A stretch of DNA of 64,000 bases from JAMLHH01 sp037189845 (GTDB taxonomy: Bacteria; Bacteroidota; Bacteroidia; Chitinophagales; JADIYW01). The translations under genes and the position numbers were made by a program. The notes beneath the pieces are model-generated. The model worked only from the letters and a program-made list of their open reading frames with translations, made no database searches and was not told the DNA's origin. The DNA is taken from positions 124,001 to 188,000 of the forward strand of contig JBBCIS010000009.1 in the NCBI GenBank assembly GCA_037189845.1, given 5' to 3'. Of this stretch, positions 36,768 to 44,750 are shown piece after piece; the first letter of the stretch is position 1, and every line of letters begins with the position of its first letter.

Positions 36768-39700
36768 ATGAGATTGATTCTACAAAAACCTCGTAAAGCA
36801 CTGAATGGTGCATACCTGAAATTAAAGCCTAACCGTTCGGATATTGAGACTTTCAAATTCCATCTGACGCAACTTTTAGAAAGGATTAATGAGAAGGAAT
36901 CGGAAGAACATTTAAAAAATCTGATTTCAGACTTCTTGAAGAAGGTCTACTATGATCCCGATTATTTTATCAATACCAAAGGCAGGAATGACTTAGTCGT
37001 CCACAACGGAAACAATGCACAAAGTCCTGTAGGCGTCATCATTGAAGCAAAGAAGTTCGGAAACAAATCTGAGATGATTTCTAAAGACAATATCAATGCA
37101 AAAGCTTTTCAGGAACTTATTTTGTATTATCTGAGAGAAAGAATTTCCGGGAAAAACATTGAAATCAAAAATCTGATCATCACCAATATTTATGAATGGT
37201 ATATTTTTGATGCTTCAGTTTTTGAAAGGCTGTTTGTCAGGAATAAAAAACTTATCAAAGATTTCGAAGATTTTGAGAATGGAAGATTATCGGGAAATAC
37301 TACAGACTTTTTTTATTCTGAAATAGCCAGGCCTATTTTATCGACATTAGATCAGGAAATTGAATTTGCGTATTTTGATCTCCGTGATTACTATAAAATT
37401 GTCACGAACAACGACAAGGAGGATGATGGACAACTCATTGCTCTATACAAAATCCTTTCACCTCAACACCTCTTAAAACTACCTTTTGTTAATGATAGTA
37501 ATTCTTTGGACAAAGGATTTTATTCTGAATTACTGCACATCATCGGTCTGACCGAAACCAAAGATGGGGGCAAACGCCTCATCGAAAGGCTAAAAGAGGG
37601 ACAACGATGCTCAGGAACAATTTTAGAAGAATCTATCATTCAATTGGATAGCCTGAATAAAATCAACAGATTAGAAAAAGCCTTTTTGTATGGAGATACA
37701 AAAGAAGAAAGATTGTTCAACGTTGCATTGACACTGAATATCACATGGATAAATCGCGTTCTTTTTCTTAAATTACTGGAAGCTCAACTCATTACTTATC
37801 ACAAAGGAGACAGGTCTTACTCATTTCTGAATAGAGAGAAAATAAAAGAGTTCGACGATCTGAATAAGTTATTTTTTCAGGTGTTGGCGAAAGATCTGAA
37901 AGACAGAAACGAAGATGTAAAAAAGATTTTTGAAAAAGTTCCTTACCTGAATAGCTCTCTTTTTGAACCTACTGAGCTTGAACATCAAACGATCTTTATC
38001 AGCAACCTTGCCGATGGTAAAAATATTCCGATATTACCTACTACAGTTCTGAAAGACGAACAAGGGAAAAGACGTACCGGAACTTTAACCACCCTGCAAT
38101 ATCTGTTTTATTTTCTGGATGCATACGATTTCAGTAGTGAAGGCTCTGAAGAAATTCAGGAAGAAAACAAAACACTCATTAATGCATCTGTACTCGGTTT
38201 GATCTTTGAAAAAATCAACGGATACAAAGATGGTTCTTTCTTTACTCCAGGTATGATTACGATGTATATGTGCCGGGAGACATTACAAAGAGCGGTTTTG
38301 CAAAAGTTTAATGAAACAAAAGGCTGGAATATCGAAGATTTTAAATATCTATATAATAAAATTGAGGATCTGAAAGAAGCCAATGCGATCGTCAATAGCA
38401 TCAAAATATGCGATCCGGCAGTAGGATCAGGTCACTTTCTGGTTTCTGCATTGAACGAATTGATCGCTATTAAATACGATCTGAAAATCTTACAGGATAA
38501 ATCCGGAAAAAGACTGAAAGAATATCATGTAAAGGTAGAAAATGACGAATTGGTTATCCGCGACGAGGATGGTAAGCTATTTGAATACAATCCCAGAAAT
38601 CCTGAAAGTCAGCGGGTACAGGAAACTCTTTTTCGTGAAAAACAGATCATAATAGAGAACTGTCTTTTCGGAGTAGATATCAATCCTAATTCTGTAAAAA
38701 TTTGTCGTTTGCGTTTGTGGATTGAGCTACTGAAAAATGCCTATTATAAAACTCCTACCGAGCTGGAAACATTGCCGAATATAGATATCAATATTAAAAA
38801 CGGCAACTCTCTCATCAGCAGATTCCAGCTGGACAGCGATTTGACCTCTGCATTGAAAAAAGCAAACATTTCCATAGACGATTACAAAAAAGCAGTTTCG
38901 GACTATCGCAATGCTGAGTGCAAAGAACAAAAATGGGAACTGGAAAAGCTCATCACTGATATTAAAAAAGGATTTCAGACAGAAATCAGCAAGAACAGTA
39001 AAGAAATAACAGAGCTGAACCGTCTTCGCCGGGAATATTATACCAAATACGAAGCAGAACAACTTTTTGCAGCTGAGCTCACTAAAGCACAGGAAAAAGA
39101 CAAAAAGGATCTGGAAACGAAAATCAAAAAAATTGAAGATTTTATAGAAGAAATCAAGAATAACAAAATTTACGAAAACGCTTTTGAATGGCGTTTTGAG
39201 TTTCCCGAAGTACTGAATGAGCATGGCGATTTTATCGGTTTTGATGCAATCATCGGTAACCCTCCTTATATACAATTACAAAAAATGGGAGTAAGCAGCG
39301 ATGCTCTGCAAAAAATAGGATATGAAACATTTGCCCGTACCGGGGACATATATAGCCTATTTTACGAACTGGGACACTGTATCCTAAAAGAGCAAGGTAT
39401 TCTCTCTTTTATTACATCCAATAAATGGATGCGTGCCGCATATGGAGAAAGCCTGCGCAGATTCTTTGTAGAGAAAACAAATCCATTAATTCTAATTGAT
39501 TTCGGAGGAACTCAGATTTTTGATACCGCCACTGTGGATACCAATATTCTGATATTTTCTAAGGATAAAAACCGACAGCAAACAATGGCCTGTATTGTCA
39601 AAAATCAGGTGTTAGAAAATTTGAGCGATTTCTTTAGACAGAATGCGACACTCTGTCACTTTTCTACTGAAAGCTGGGTCATCCTAAGTAAAATTGAAAA

Positions 39701-40484
39701 AAGGATTAAATCCAAAATTGAAGCAGTAGGTACTCCTCTGAAAGACTGGGATATTAAAATTTATCGAGGAGTACTCACAGGCTATAATGAAGCATTTATC
39801 ATTGATGGGAAGAAGAAAGATGAACTCATTGCTGCGGATCCTAAATCTGCCGAAGTAATACGACCTATTTTACGCGGCAGAGACATCAAAAGATACAGCT
39901 ATGACTTTGCTGATTTTTGGCTCATTAACACGCATAATGGGGTTAAAGAAAAAGGCGTAAATCGCATCAACATAGAGGATTATCCTGCAATTAAGCAACA
40001 TTTAGACCAATATTATTCACAATTAGAGAAACGCGCAGATAAAGGAGATACTCCATATAACTTACGAAACTGTGCTTATACGGAGGATTTTTATAAGCAG
40101 AAAATTGTATATAATGACATTGCACAAAAACTTACGTTTTCACTCGCTGAGAAGGGAATGTTTTTTAACAATACGGTTTATTTCATCAATGGAAATGAAG
40201 AGGAACTAAAATATTTAATAGGCTTTCTAAATTCTTCTTTAATTGATTGGTATTATAAAACACTTTCTGTTCAATTAGGAGAAAAAGCTGTTCGGTTATT
40301 TTCAATTTATGTAGAAAAGATACCAATTGTGAAGTATTGCCATGAAAATGGAATTATTCAATTAGTAGATTACATCTTATCTGATATCGATAACTCACAA
40401 GAGATAGAAGTGAAATTAAACAAATTAATTTACAGACTTTACGATCTAACTAATGAAGAAATAGAATTTATTGAAGCTCGATAA
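36768..40484 (+). CDS. Type IIG-like restriction endonuclease-methyltransferase
   Basis: 1238 residues in one chain. An N-terminal PD-ExK-like nuclease motif (D75, E93, K95 in GVIIEAKK) is followed by a helical connector, a gamma-class N6-adenine methyltransferase with motif I DPAVGSGHF (549-557) and motif IV NPPY (831-834), and a C-terminal TaqI-like specificity domain (953-1238). It should methylate and cut DNA at a site set by the last domain. A second, inverted copy of that domain lies immediately after it. A perfect 23-bp inverted repeat starts at codon 953 and recurs at the same codons of the second copy, so DNA inversion would exchange the specificity domain. No separate methylase or S subunit is present. 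Confidence 0.92.
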   Translation: MRLILQKPRKALNGAYLKLKPNRSDIETFKFHLTQLLERINEKESEEHLKNLISDFLKKVYYDPDYFINTKGRNDLVVHNGNNAQSPVGVIIEAKKFGNKSEMISKDNINAKAFQELILYYLRERISGKNIEIKNLIITNIYEWYIFDASVFERLFVRNKKLIKDFEDFENGRLSGNTTDFFYSEIARPILSTLDQEIEFAYFDLRDYYKIVTNNDKEDDGQLIALYKILSPQHLLKLPFVNDSNSLDKGFYSELLHIIGLTETKDGGKRLIERLKEGQRCSGTILEESIIQLDSLNKINRLEKAFLYGDTKEERLFNVALTLNITWINRVLFLKLLEAQLITYHKGDRSYSFLNREKIKEFDDLNKLFFQVLAKDLKDRNEDVKKIFEKVPYLNSSLFEPTELEHQTIFISNLADGKNIPILPTTVLKDEQGKRRTGTLTTLQYLFYFLDAYDFSSEGSEEIQEENKTLINASVLGLIFEKINGYKDGSFFTPGMITMYMCRETLQRAVLQKFNETKGWNIEDFKYLYNKIEDLKEANAIVNSIKICDPAVGSGHFLVSALNELIAIKYDLKILQDKSGKRLKEYHVKVENDELVIRDEDGKLFEYNPRNPESQRVQETLFREKQIIIENCLFGVDINPNSVKICRLRLWIELLKNAYYKTPTELETLPNIDINIKNGNSLISRFQLDSDLTSALKKANISIDDYKKAVSDYRNAECKEQKWELEKLITDIKKGFQTEISKNSKEITELNRLRREYYTKYEAEQLFAAELTKAQEKDKKDLETKIKKIEDFIEEIKNNKIYENAFEWRFEFPEVLNEHGDFIGFDAIIGNPPYIQLQKMGVSSDALQKIGYETFARTGDIYSLFYELGHCILKEQGILSFITSNKWMRAAYGESLRRFFVEKTNPLILIDFGGTQIFDTATVDTNILIFSKDKNRQQTMACIVKNQVLENLSDFFRQNATLCHFSTESWVILSKIEKRIKSKIEAVGTPLKDWDIKIYRGVLTGYNEAFIIDGKKKDELIAADPKSAEVIRPILRGRDIKRYSYDFADFWLINTHNGVKEKGVNRINIEDYPAIKQHLDQYYSQLEKRADKGDTPYNLRNCAYTEDFYKQKIVYNDIAQKLTFSLAEKGMFFNNTVYFINGNEEELKYLIGFLNSSLIDWYYKTLSVQLGEKAVRLFSIYVEKIPIVKYCHENGIIQLVDYILSDIDNSQEIEVKLNKLIYRLYDLTNEEIEFIEAR
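39624..39646 (+). repeat. Left inverted repeat of the invertible segment
   Basis: 23 bases beginning AGCGATTTCTTTAGACAG, encoding SDFFRQN in the restriction-methyltransferase. The identical sequence lies in reverse complement at 41324-41346. Proposed recombination site. Confidence 0.9.
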
Positions 40485-40496
40485 ATTCTATTTCTT
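40456..40496. repeat. Palindromic junction of the two specificity domains
   Basis: AAGAAATAGAATTTAT (40456-40471) and its exact reverse complement (40481-40496) surround a 9-base centre. Each arm encodes the shared C-terminal QEIEFIE/EEIEFIE sequence of one domain copy, and the two stop codons overlap here. Confidence 0.85.
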
Positions 40497-41319
40497 GCGT
40501 TGAGAAATTAAACTCTTGGTAAATCATTTTATCCAATTTAGATGATAACAAGGAATAGTCTTGTTGATGATGAATACAGTCTATAATTCCTAAAACTATA
40601 GATTCATATTCTTTTTCTCGAAACACGTCAAGTTTAGGTACCAACAACTGTTCGATGGTAAATTTTTTCCATCTAACAGTTCCAACACCTGTGGTAGTTC
40701 CTATTTTTGAAAAAAAATACTCTGATAATTTTGAGTTAAGATACCCAACCAAATACAATAATGAATCTCCAACCAATAAGAATGTAGTAGCTTCATTAAC
40801 ATATTCACCTTCAAGCTCAATAGAGAATTTTGTTTTATCAGATATTTCTCCCCATACTATTTTCGGTCTAAAAAAATCCTCCCAATATCCTATGCTATCT
40901 TGCGTTTCAAACCATTGATTATTGGTCTTTTTTCTAGCACCTTTATCTCCTGTTTGCTTTAATCTATCATATCCAAAACTTATAAGATGTTGTTTTACAG
41001 CAGGGTACTTTTCAATATCAATTTTTAAACTGGGGAAAGTAGTGATTAGATATTTGTTATCAGATTCGTATGAATAACGCTTAATATCACGCCCCCTGAG
41101 AACCGGTCGTATAATTTCTTCACTTTTCGGATCTTGTTCTATCAGTTTTTTTCGCTTTTCTCCGTCTACAATAAATGCTTCGTTGAACCCGGTCTTGATA
41201 CCATAATTGATCCTAATATCCCAATTTTTGAGTGGTGTTCCTATACGTTCGATTTTCTCTTTGATTTGCTTTTCGATAGGTGATAAAATGACCCAGCTGC
41301 CCGAACTAAACACAGACAA
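40468..41319 (-). CDS. Silent inverted specificity domain of the type IIG enzyme
   Basis: 283 codons from an internal ATG; the homologous frame really begins at the 23-bp repeat (41346), giving 292 residues. It aligns with residues 953-1238 of the adjacent enzyme: GSWVILSPIEKQIKEKIERI, IGTPLKNWDI, NEAFIVDGEK and RPVLRGRDIKRYSYE are near-identical, the middle diverges (expected for a target-recognition region), and the end (STQEIEFIEL) matches again. There is no methyltransferase or nuclease part and no promoter context, so I regard it as a stored cassette, not a gene used in this orientation. It overlaps the enzyme gene by 17 bases at the 3' end. Confidence 0.85.
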   Translation of the reverse strand: MSVFSSGSWVILSPIEKQIKEKIERIGTPLKNWDIRINYGIKTGFNEAFIVDGEKRKKLIEQDPKSEEIIRPVLRGRDIKRYSYESDNKYLITTFPSLKIDIEKYPAVKQHLISFGYDRLKQTGDKGARKKTNNQWFETQDSIGYWEDFFRPKIVWGEISDKTKFSIELEGEYVNEATTFLLVGDSLLYLVGYLNSKLSEYFFSKIGTTTGVGTVRWKKFTIEQLLVPKLDVFREKEYESIVLGIIDCIHHQQDYSLLSSKLDKMIYQEFNFSTQEIEFIELQ

Positions 41320-41323
41320 ACTG

Positions 41324-41346
41324 GCATTCTGTCTAAAGAAATCGCT
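41324..41346 (-). repeat. Right inverted repeat of the invertible segment
   Basis: Exact reverse complement of 39624-39646. A third, partial copy of its core (TTTCTTTAGACAG) lies at 41376-41388 in plus orientation. Confidence 0.9.
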
Positions 41347-41375
41347 GGTATTTCTGTATAATTTATTGCATAGGC

Positions 41376-41388
41376 TTTCTTTAGACAG
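41376..41388 (+). repeat. Partial third copy of the recombination-site core
   Basis: TTTCTTTAGACAG, identical to 13 bases of the 23-bp inverted repeats, 30 bases outside the right repeat and in the orientation of the left one. Possibly an accessory recombinase site or a relic of an earlier cassette. Confidence 0.6.
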
Positions 41389-41424
41389 TATAGGTTTTTA
41401 TTCGCCTGTTTATGTATAACATTT

Positions 41425-42312
41425 TCAGCTCTCAGGCGCATACTCACTATCAATCATCCATTTTTCACGCAATCTGAAAGCAGGAATAGTCTGCCGTTTG
41501 GCTTTATTTGCAGCTATGTTGGCTTTTACACTGTTTTGCTTGGACCAAATCGAAAGCGGAACTATTTTTTTAGCAGTAAGCATTGTAATCCTCTTGTGCA
41601 AGGACTCCTGTAAAAGCAAAGCAAAAAGCTGACTGAACCCATTATAATTCATCGCTACAGGATAATTGCTGAACAGCGGATAATACTCCGTATGCTTACT
41701 CTTATTCTGAATGATTACAGGAGGGAGTCCCTGATTCATCAGTTGCAGGTTGATAAGCACCCTCCCAATTCTTCCATTACCGTCCACAAAAGGATGTATC
41801 GTCTCAAATTCGGCATGAAAATGTGCTATTTTGTCCAAAAAATAAGAAGAATCATCCTGTAGATATTTATCTGTCAACTCATCCATTAAGCTGTCCACAA
41901 ACATAGGATTAGCTCCCAGATGATTACCCACTCTCACCCACTCTTTTCCTCTGCGAAATCTGCCGGCAATACTGTCATCAATATTTGTGAGCAAGATTTT
42001 ATGCAGTTCCAGTATTAGTTTTACAGTTAGCTTCTGATAAGGATTTTCCAGTAATGCCTCAGTAATGTTTGCCAGATTTTTCGCCTCAAAGACTTCCCGG
42101 ATATTTAATTTCCGGTTCAGTTCCCCTCCTGCCAGAATGTTCTCCGTATCTTCCAGGGTAAGGGTAGAATTTTCGATAGCATTAGAGTTATATACCATCT
42201 CCGGAATTTCAGCAATGGCGATCTCTTTCAAAAGCTGCTCATTATCTTTTGACAACGCAATGTATTGCTCCTGCAAAATCTCTATTTTATCCCGTATCGT
42301 TTGATATAACAT
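41425..42312 (-). CDS. Fic-domain protein (AMP-transferase-like)
   Basis: 295 residues. The complete Fic motif HPFVDGNGRIGR starts at H173; such proteins attach AMP or similar groups to target proteins. Residues 43-48 (SNAIEN) match the inhibitory helix (S/T)xxxE(G/N) placed before the core, so it is an autoinhibited class II Fic. The C-terminal region looks like a short winged-helix segment, commonly found in such proteins. It points towards the invertible segment and is divergent from the recombinase. Its link to the restriction system is positional only. Confidence 0.9.
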   Translation of the reverse strand: MLYQTIRDKIEILQEQYIALSKDNEQLLKEIAIAEIPEMVYNSNAIENSTLTLEDTENILAGGELNRKLNIREVFEAKNLANITEALLENPYQKLTVKLILELHKILLTNIDDSIAGRFRRGKEWVRVGNHLGANPMFVDSLMDELTDKYLQDDSSYFLDKIAHFHAEFETIHPFVDGNGRIGRVLINLQLMNQGLPPVIIQNKSKHTEYYPLFSNYPVAMNYNGFSQLFALLLQESLHKRITMLTAKKIVPLSIWSKQNSVKANIAANKAKRQTIPAFRLREKWMIDSEYAPES

Positions 42313-42345
42313 ATGATGTAGTTCCTTCTTAAAGATACAAAATAC

Positions 42346-42392
42346 CGTGAAAATCTATTTATTTATACATAAATTCACGATATCTATTTATT
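42346..42392. promoter_or_regulatory. Repeat-rich divergent control region, Fic and recombinase
   Basis: The 101-base intergenic region contains the direct repeat ATCTATTTATT (42353-42363 and 42382-42392) and the inverted pair CGTGAA/TTCACG (42346-42351 and 42374-42379). This could be an operator controlling both divergent genes. Confidence 0.5.
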
Positions 42393-42413
42393 AAAATCAA
42401 AGAGTAATTTAAA

Positions 42414-43016
42414 ATGATTTACGGTTACATCAGAGTGAGTACAGACAAACAGACAGTAGAAAATCAACGTTTTGAAATCAATCATTTCTGCGGAAAGCAG
42501 CAGGTAGTTATCAATAAGTGGATTGAAGAAACTATTTCAGGAGCCAAGAGTGTAGAGGAGCGCAGATTAGGACAATTACTCAAAAAGATGAAAAGAGGAG
42601 ATATTTTGATTTGTTCCGAATTATCCAGACTCGGAAGAAATCTGCTCATGATCATGGGTGTTCTCAATGAATGTATGAACCGGGACATACAAGTATGGAC
42701 TATCAAAGACAATTACCGGCTGGGAAGCGATATCAATTCCAAAGTATTAGCTTTTGCATTCGGATTATCCGCAGAAATTGAAAGAAATCTCATTTCTCAG
42801 CGCACAAAAGAAGCTCTTGCAAGAAAGCGTGCAGAAGGCGTGATACTTGGGCGTCCCAAAGGAAGAAAATCTACTAAAACCAAACTCACCGGACAGGAAC
42901 AACGTATTCAGGAGCTTTTACAAAAAGACGTCTCTTATTCAGCTATTGGCAGAATCATCGGTGTTCATAGATTAACGGTGAGCAGCTTTGTAAAGCGTCT
43001 GGAAAAGACAAATTAA
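42414..43016 (+). CDS. Serine recombinase (resolvase/invertase family)
   Basis: 200 residues, small serine recombinase. The start GYIRVSTDKQTVENQ holds the nucleophile Ser9; catalytic arginines are in SELSRLGRN. The long E helix (EIERNLISQRTKEALARKRA) is followed by GRPKGRKS and a C-terminal helix-turn-helix (YSAIGRIIGVHRLTVSSFVK) for site binding. Size and layout fit Hin/Gin/Pin invertases. It is 1.07 kb from the right inverted repeat and is the only recombinase in the window, so it is the best candidate for flipping the specificity segment. The functional link is inferred. Confidence 0.92.
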   Translation: MIYGYIRVSTDKQTVENQRFEINHFCGKQQVVINKWIEETISGAKSVEERRLGQLLKKMKRGDILICSELSRLGRNLLMIMGVLNECMNRDIQVWTIKDNYRLGSDINSKVLAFAFGLSAEIERNLISQRTKEALARKRAEGVILGRPKGRKSTKTKLTGQEQRIQELLQKDVSYSAIGRIIGVHRLTVSSFVKRLEKTN

Positions 43017-43022
43017 GTATCA

Positions 43023-43064
43023 TCAAAACTATGAGGCTGTAATCCTGTTGCCTCATAGTTTTGA
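43023..43064 (+). terminator. Hairpin after the recombinase gene
   Basis: A perfect 15-bp inverted repeat (TCAAAACTATGAGGC and its complement, loop of 12), seven bases after the stop codon. The T-tract is weak (TTTT within the stem), so terminator function is probable rather than certain. Confidence 0.7.
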
Positions 43065-43092
43065 ATAATAATATCCATTTCCCAGTGATGTC

Positions 43093-43226
43093 ACAAATAA
43101 GTTGATTCTAAGAGATGCTTACCATCCGCGCTGAGTTTATAGAAGTACTATGACATCTTACTGAAATGTCATCCTGTAAAGGATATCTATCGATATACGT
43201 CATCCGATTTATGGTACCTCCCATTT
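43093..43226. repeat. Right direct repeat flanking the restriction-modification island
   Basis: Diverged copy of 36490-36606 in the same orientation; the best-conserved part is CTGAAATGTCATCCTG followed by AAAGGATATCTAT. Confidence 0.6.
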
Positions 43227-43297
43227 CACATCAGTAATCAGCAATCGGCTTGAGGAACAGCAATGATATCCCAGAGCACAGCAAAAGACAAAGATCT

Positions 43298-43339
43298 CAA
43301 AAAGAAAAAGCGGACAAATATCTCTACCTGTCCGCTTTT
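43298..43339 (-). terminator. Intrinsic terminator after the aldehyde dehydrogenase gene
   Basis: On the minus strand AAAAGCGGACA pairs perfectly with TGTCCGCTTTT (11 bp), followed by TCTTTTTG. Confidence 0.85.
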
Positions 43340-43360
43340 ATCATTTTATTTTGGTATTAC

Positions 43361-44749
43361 TTAGTTGATCACCTTTTTTACAATTCCCAGCTTACCATTG
43401 TAAGGAGGATATCTCAAAGGAATATCCGGCCAGGTAACTTTATTCATCACACCTTTAAAATGCGTAAAAGTATCAAAGCTGTGCTTACCGTGATATCCAC
43501 CCATACCGCTGTTTCCAATACCACCAAAAGGTAGATCATGATTCAGTAAATGTGCTACTGTATCGTTGATACAACCGCCGCCAAACTGAACTTCATTCAT
43601 ACATCTTTGCTGGTTCTTATAGTTATTGGAGAAAATATAGAACGCAAGAGGTTTCTCATATTTTTTCACAATAGTCAGCGCTTCATCCAGTGTACTGAAG
43701 GTAAAAGCAGGAAGTATAGGGCCAAAAATCTCATCCTGCATCAGTGGGTGATCAAAATCTATATCCGTAATTACTGTAGGTGAAATATGTCTTTTAGAAG
43801 CATCTACTGTTCCACCCAATACTATTGTTCCGTCTTTGATCATTGTGGATAATCTTTCAAAGTGCCTGTCATTGATGATGGATGCATAATCCACACTTTT
43901 AGAAGGATCGTCTCCGTAAAACTCTTTGGATACTTTTTTCATGGCATCAAACAGCTTATCCTTTACTTTCTCATGTACTAAAAGATAATCCGGAGCTACA
44001 CAGGTTTGTCCGGCATTCATACATTTTCCCCATAGTATTCTCCGGGCAGCTACGTCTATCGAAGCCGTTTCATCTACGATACATGGACTTTTTCCTCCTA
44101 GTTCCAGTGTAGTCGGAGTCAGATGCTCAGCAGCAGCTCTTGCGATAATTTTACCTACAGAAATACCTCCTGTAAAGAAAATATAATCATAACGCTGATC
44201 CAGCATCTCGCTGTTGTCAGTACTCACATCCAGACAAGCGACATATTTTTCATCAAAGCATTCTGAGATCAGCTGCACGATCACATCATAAGTATTTCTG
44301 GCAATTCTCGGAGGTTTTATCACCACCGTATTACCTGCTGCAATAGCTCCGACTATTGGCAATAATGTCAATTGTACCGGATAATTCCACGCTCCTATTA
44401 CCAATACCACACCATAAGGATCAGGATAGATATAGCTTCTTGCAGGCAGATTGCCGATAGAAGTAGAAACCATTTGTGGCGTCGCCCAGTTTTCAAGGTT
44501 TTTTACCATTACCCCTATTTCTTCCAGAATCAACCCCAGTTCAGAAGTATAGGATTCAAAAACCGGCTTATTAAAATCCCTTTTCAAAGCTTCATAGATA
44601 CGCTCCTCATAGCTAAGAAATACTTTTTTGAATTTTAATAATTGCTCGATGCGGAACTTTACAGGACGCGTAGCACCACTTTCGAAGTAAGCTCTCTGCT
44701 TATTAACAAGTTCTGCAGCACTTGTTATTTGAAGACTTGTTGCGCTCAT
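43361..44749 (-). CDS. Class 3-type aldehyde dehydrogenase
   Basis: About 462 residues from the ATG at 44749 (MSATSLQITSAAELVNKQRA); the frame stays open 26 codons upstream through the end of the preceding gene, but that part is basic and unlike protein. NAD(P)-dependent oxidation of aldehydes to acids. ELGGKSPCIVD, the catalytic Cys in NAGQTCVAPDYLL, and FGGIGNSGMGGYHG are ALDH3-type motifs. It begins one base after the stop of the SDR gene, forming an operon; together they could oxidise an alcohol through aldehyde to acid. The substrate is not known. Confidence 0.93.
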   Translation of the reverse strand: MSATSLQITSAAELVNKQRAYFESGATRPVKFRIEQLLKFKKVFLSYEERIYEALKRDFNKPVFESYTSELGLILEEIGVMVKNLENWATPQMVSTSIGNLPARSYIYPDPYGVVLVIGAWNYPVQLTLLPIVGAIAAGNTVVIKPPRIARNTYDVIVQLISECFDEKYVACLDVSTDNSEMLDQRYDYIFFTGGISVGKIIARAAAEHLTPTTLELGGKSPCIVDETASIDVAARRILWGKCMNAGQTCVAPDYLLVHEKVKDKLFDAMKKVSKEFYGDDPSKSVDYASIINDRHFERLSTMIKDGTIVLGGTVDASKRHISPTVITDIDFDHPLMQDEIFGPILPAFTFSTLDEALTIVKKYEKPLAFYIFSNNYKNQQRCMNEVQFGGGCINDTVAHLLNHDLPFGGIGNSGMGGYHGKHSFDTFTHFKGVMNKVTWPDIPLRYPPYNGKLGIVKKVIN

Positions 44750-44750
44750 T

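Larger units (their letters stand above)
39624..41346. mobile_element. Invertible specificity-domain segment, 1.72 kb
   Basis: Bounded by perfect 23-bp inverted repeats. It holds two homologous specificity domains tail-to-tail, one joined to the enzyme on the plus strand, one silent on the minus strand. Both repeats are read in the same frame (SDFFRQN), so either orientation yields a full-length enzyme: 1238 residues as sequenced, about 1244 after inversion. Confidence 0.88.

Noticed and set aside
38727..39275. 182-codon minus-strand frame inside the type IIG gene
   Set aside because: Phe-rich shadow of a Lys/Glu-rich coding region.
40468..41346. Reading the silent specificity domain as an independent S subunit
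   Set aside because: It has only one target-recognition region, no own start context, and carries the recombination site at its exact N-terminus, so a stored cassette is the better explanation.
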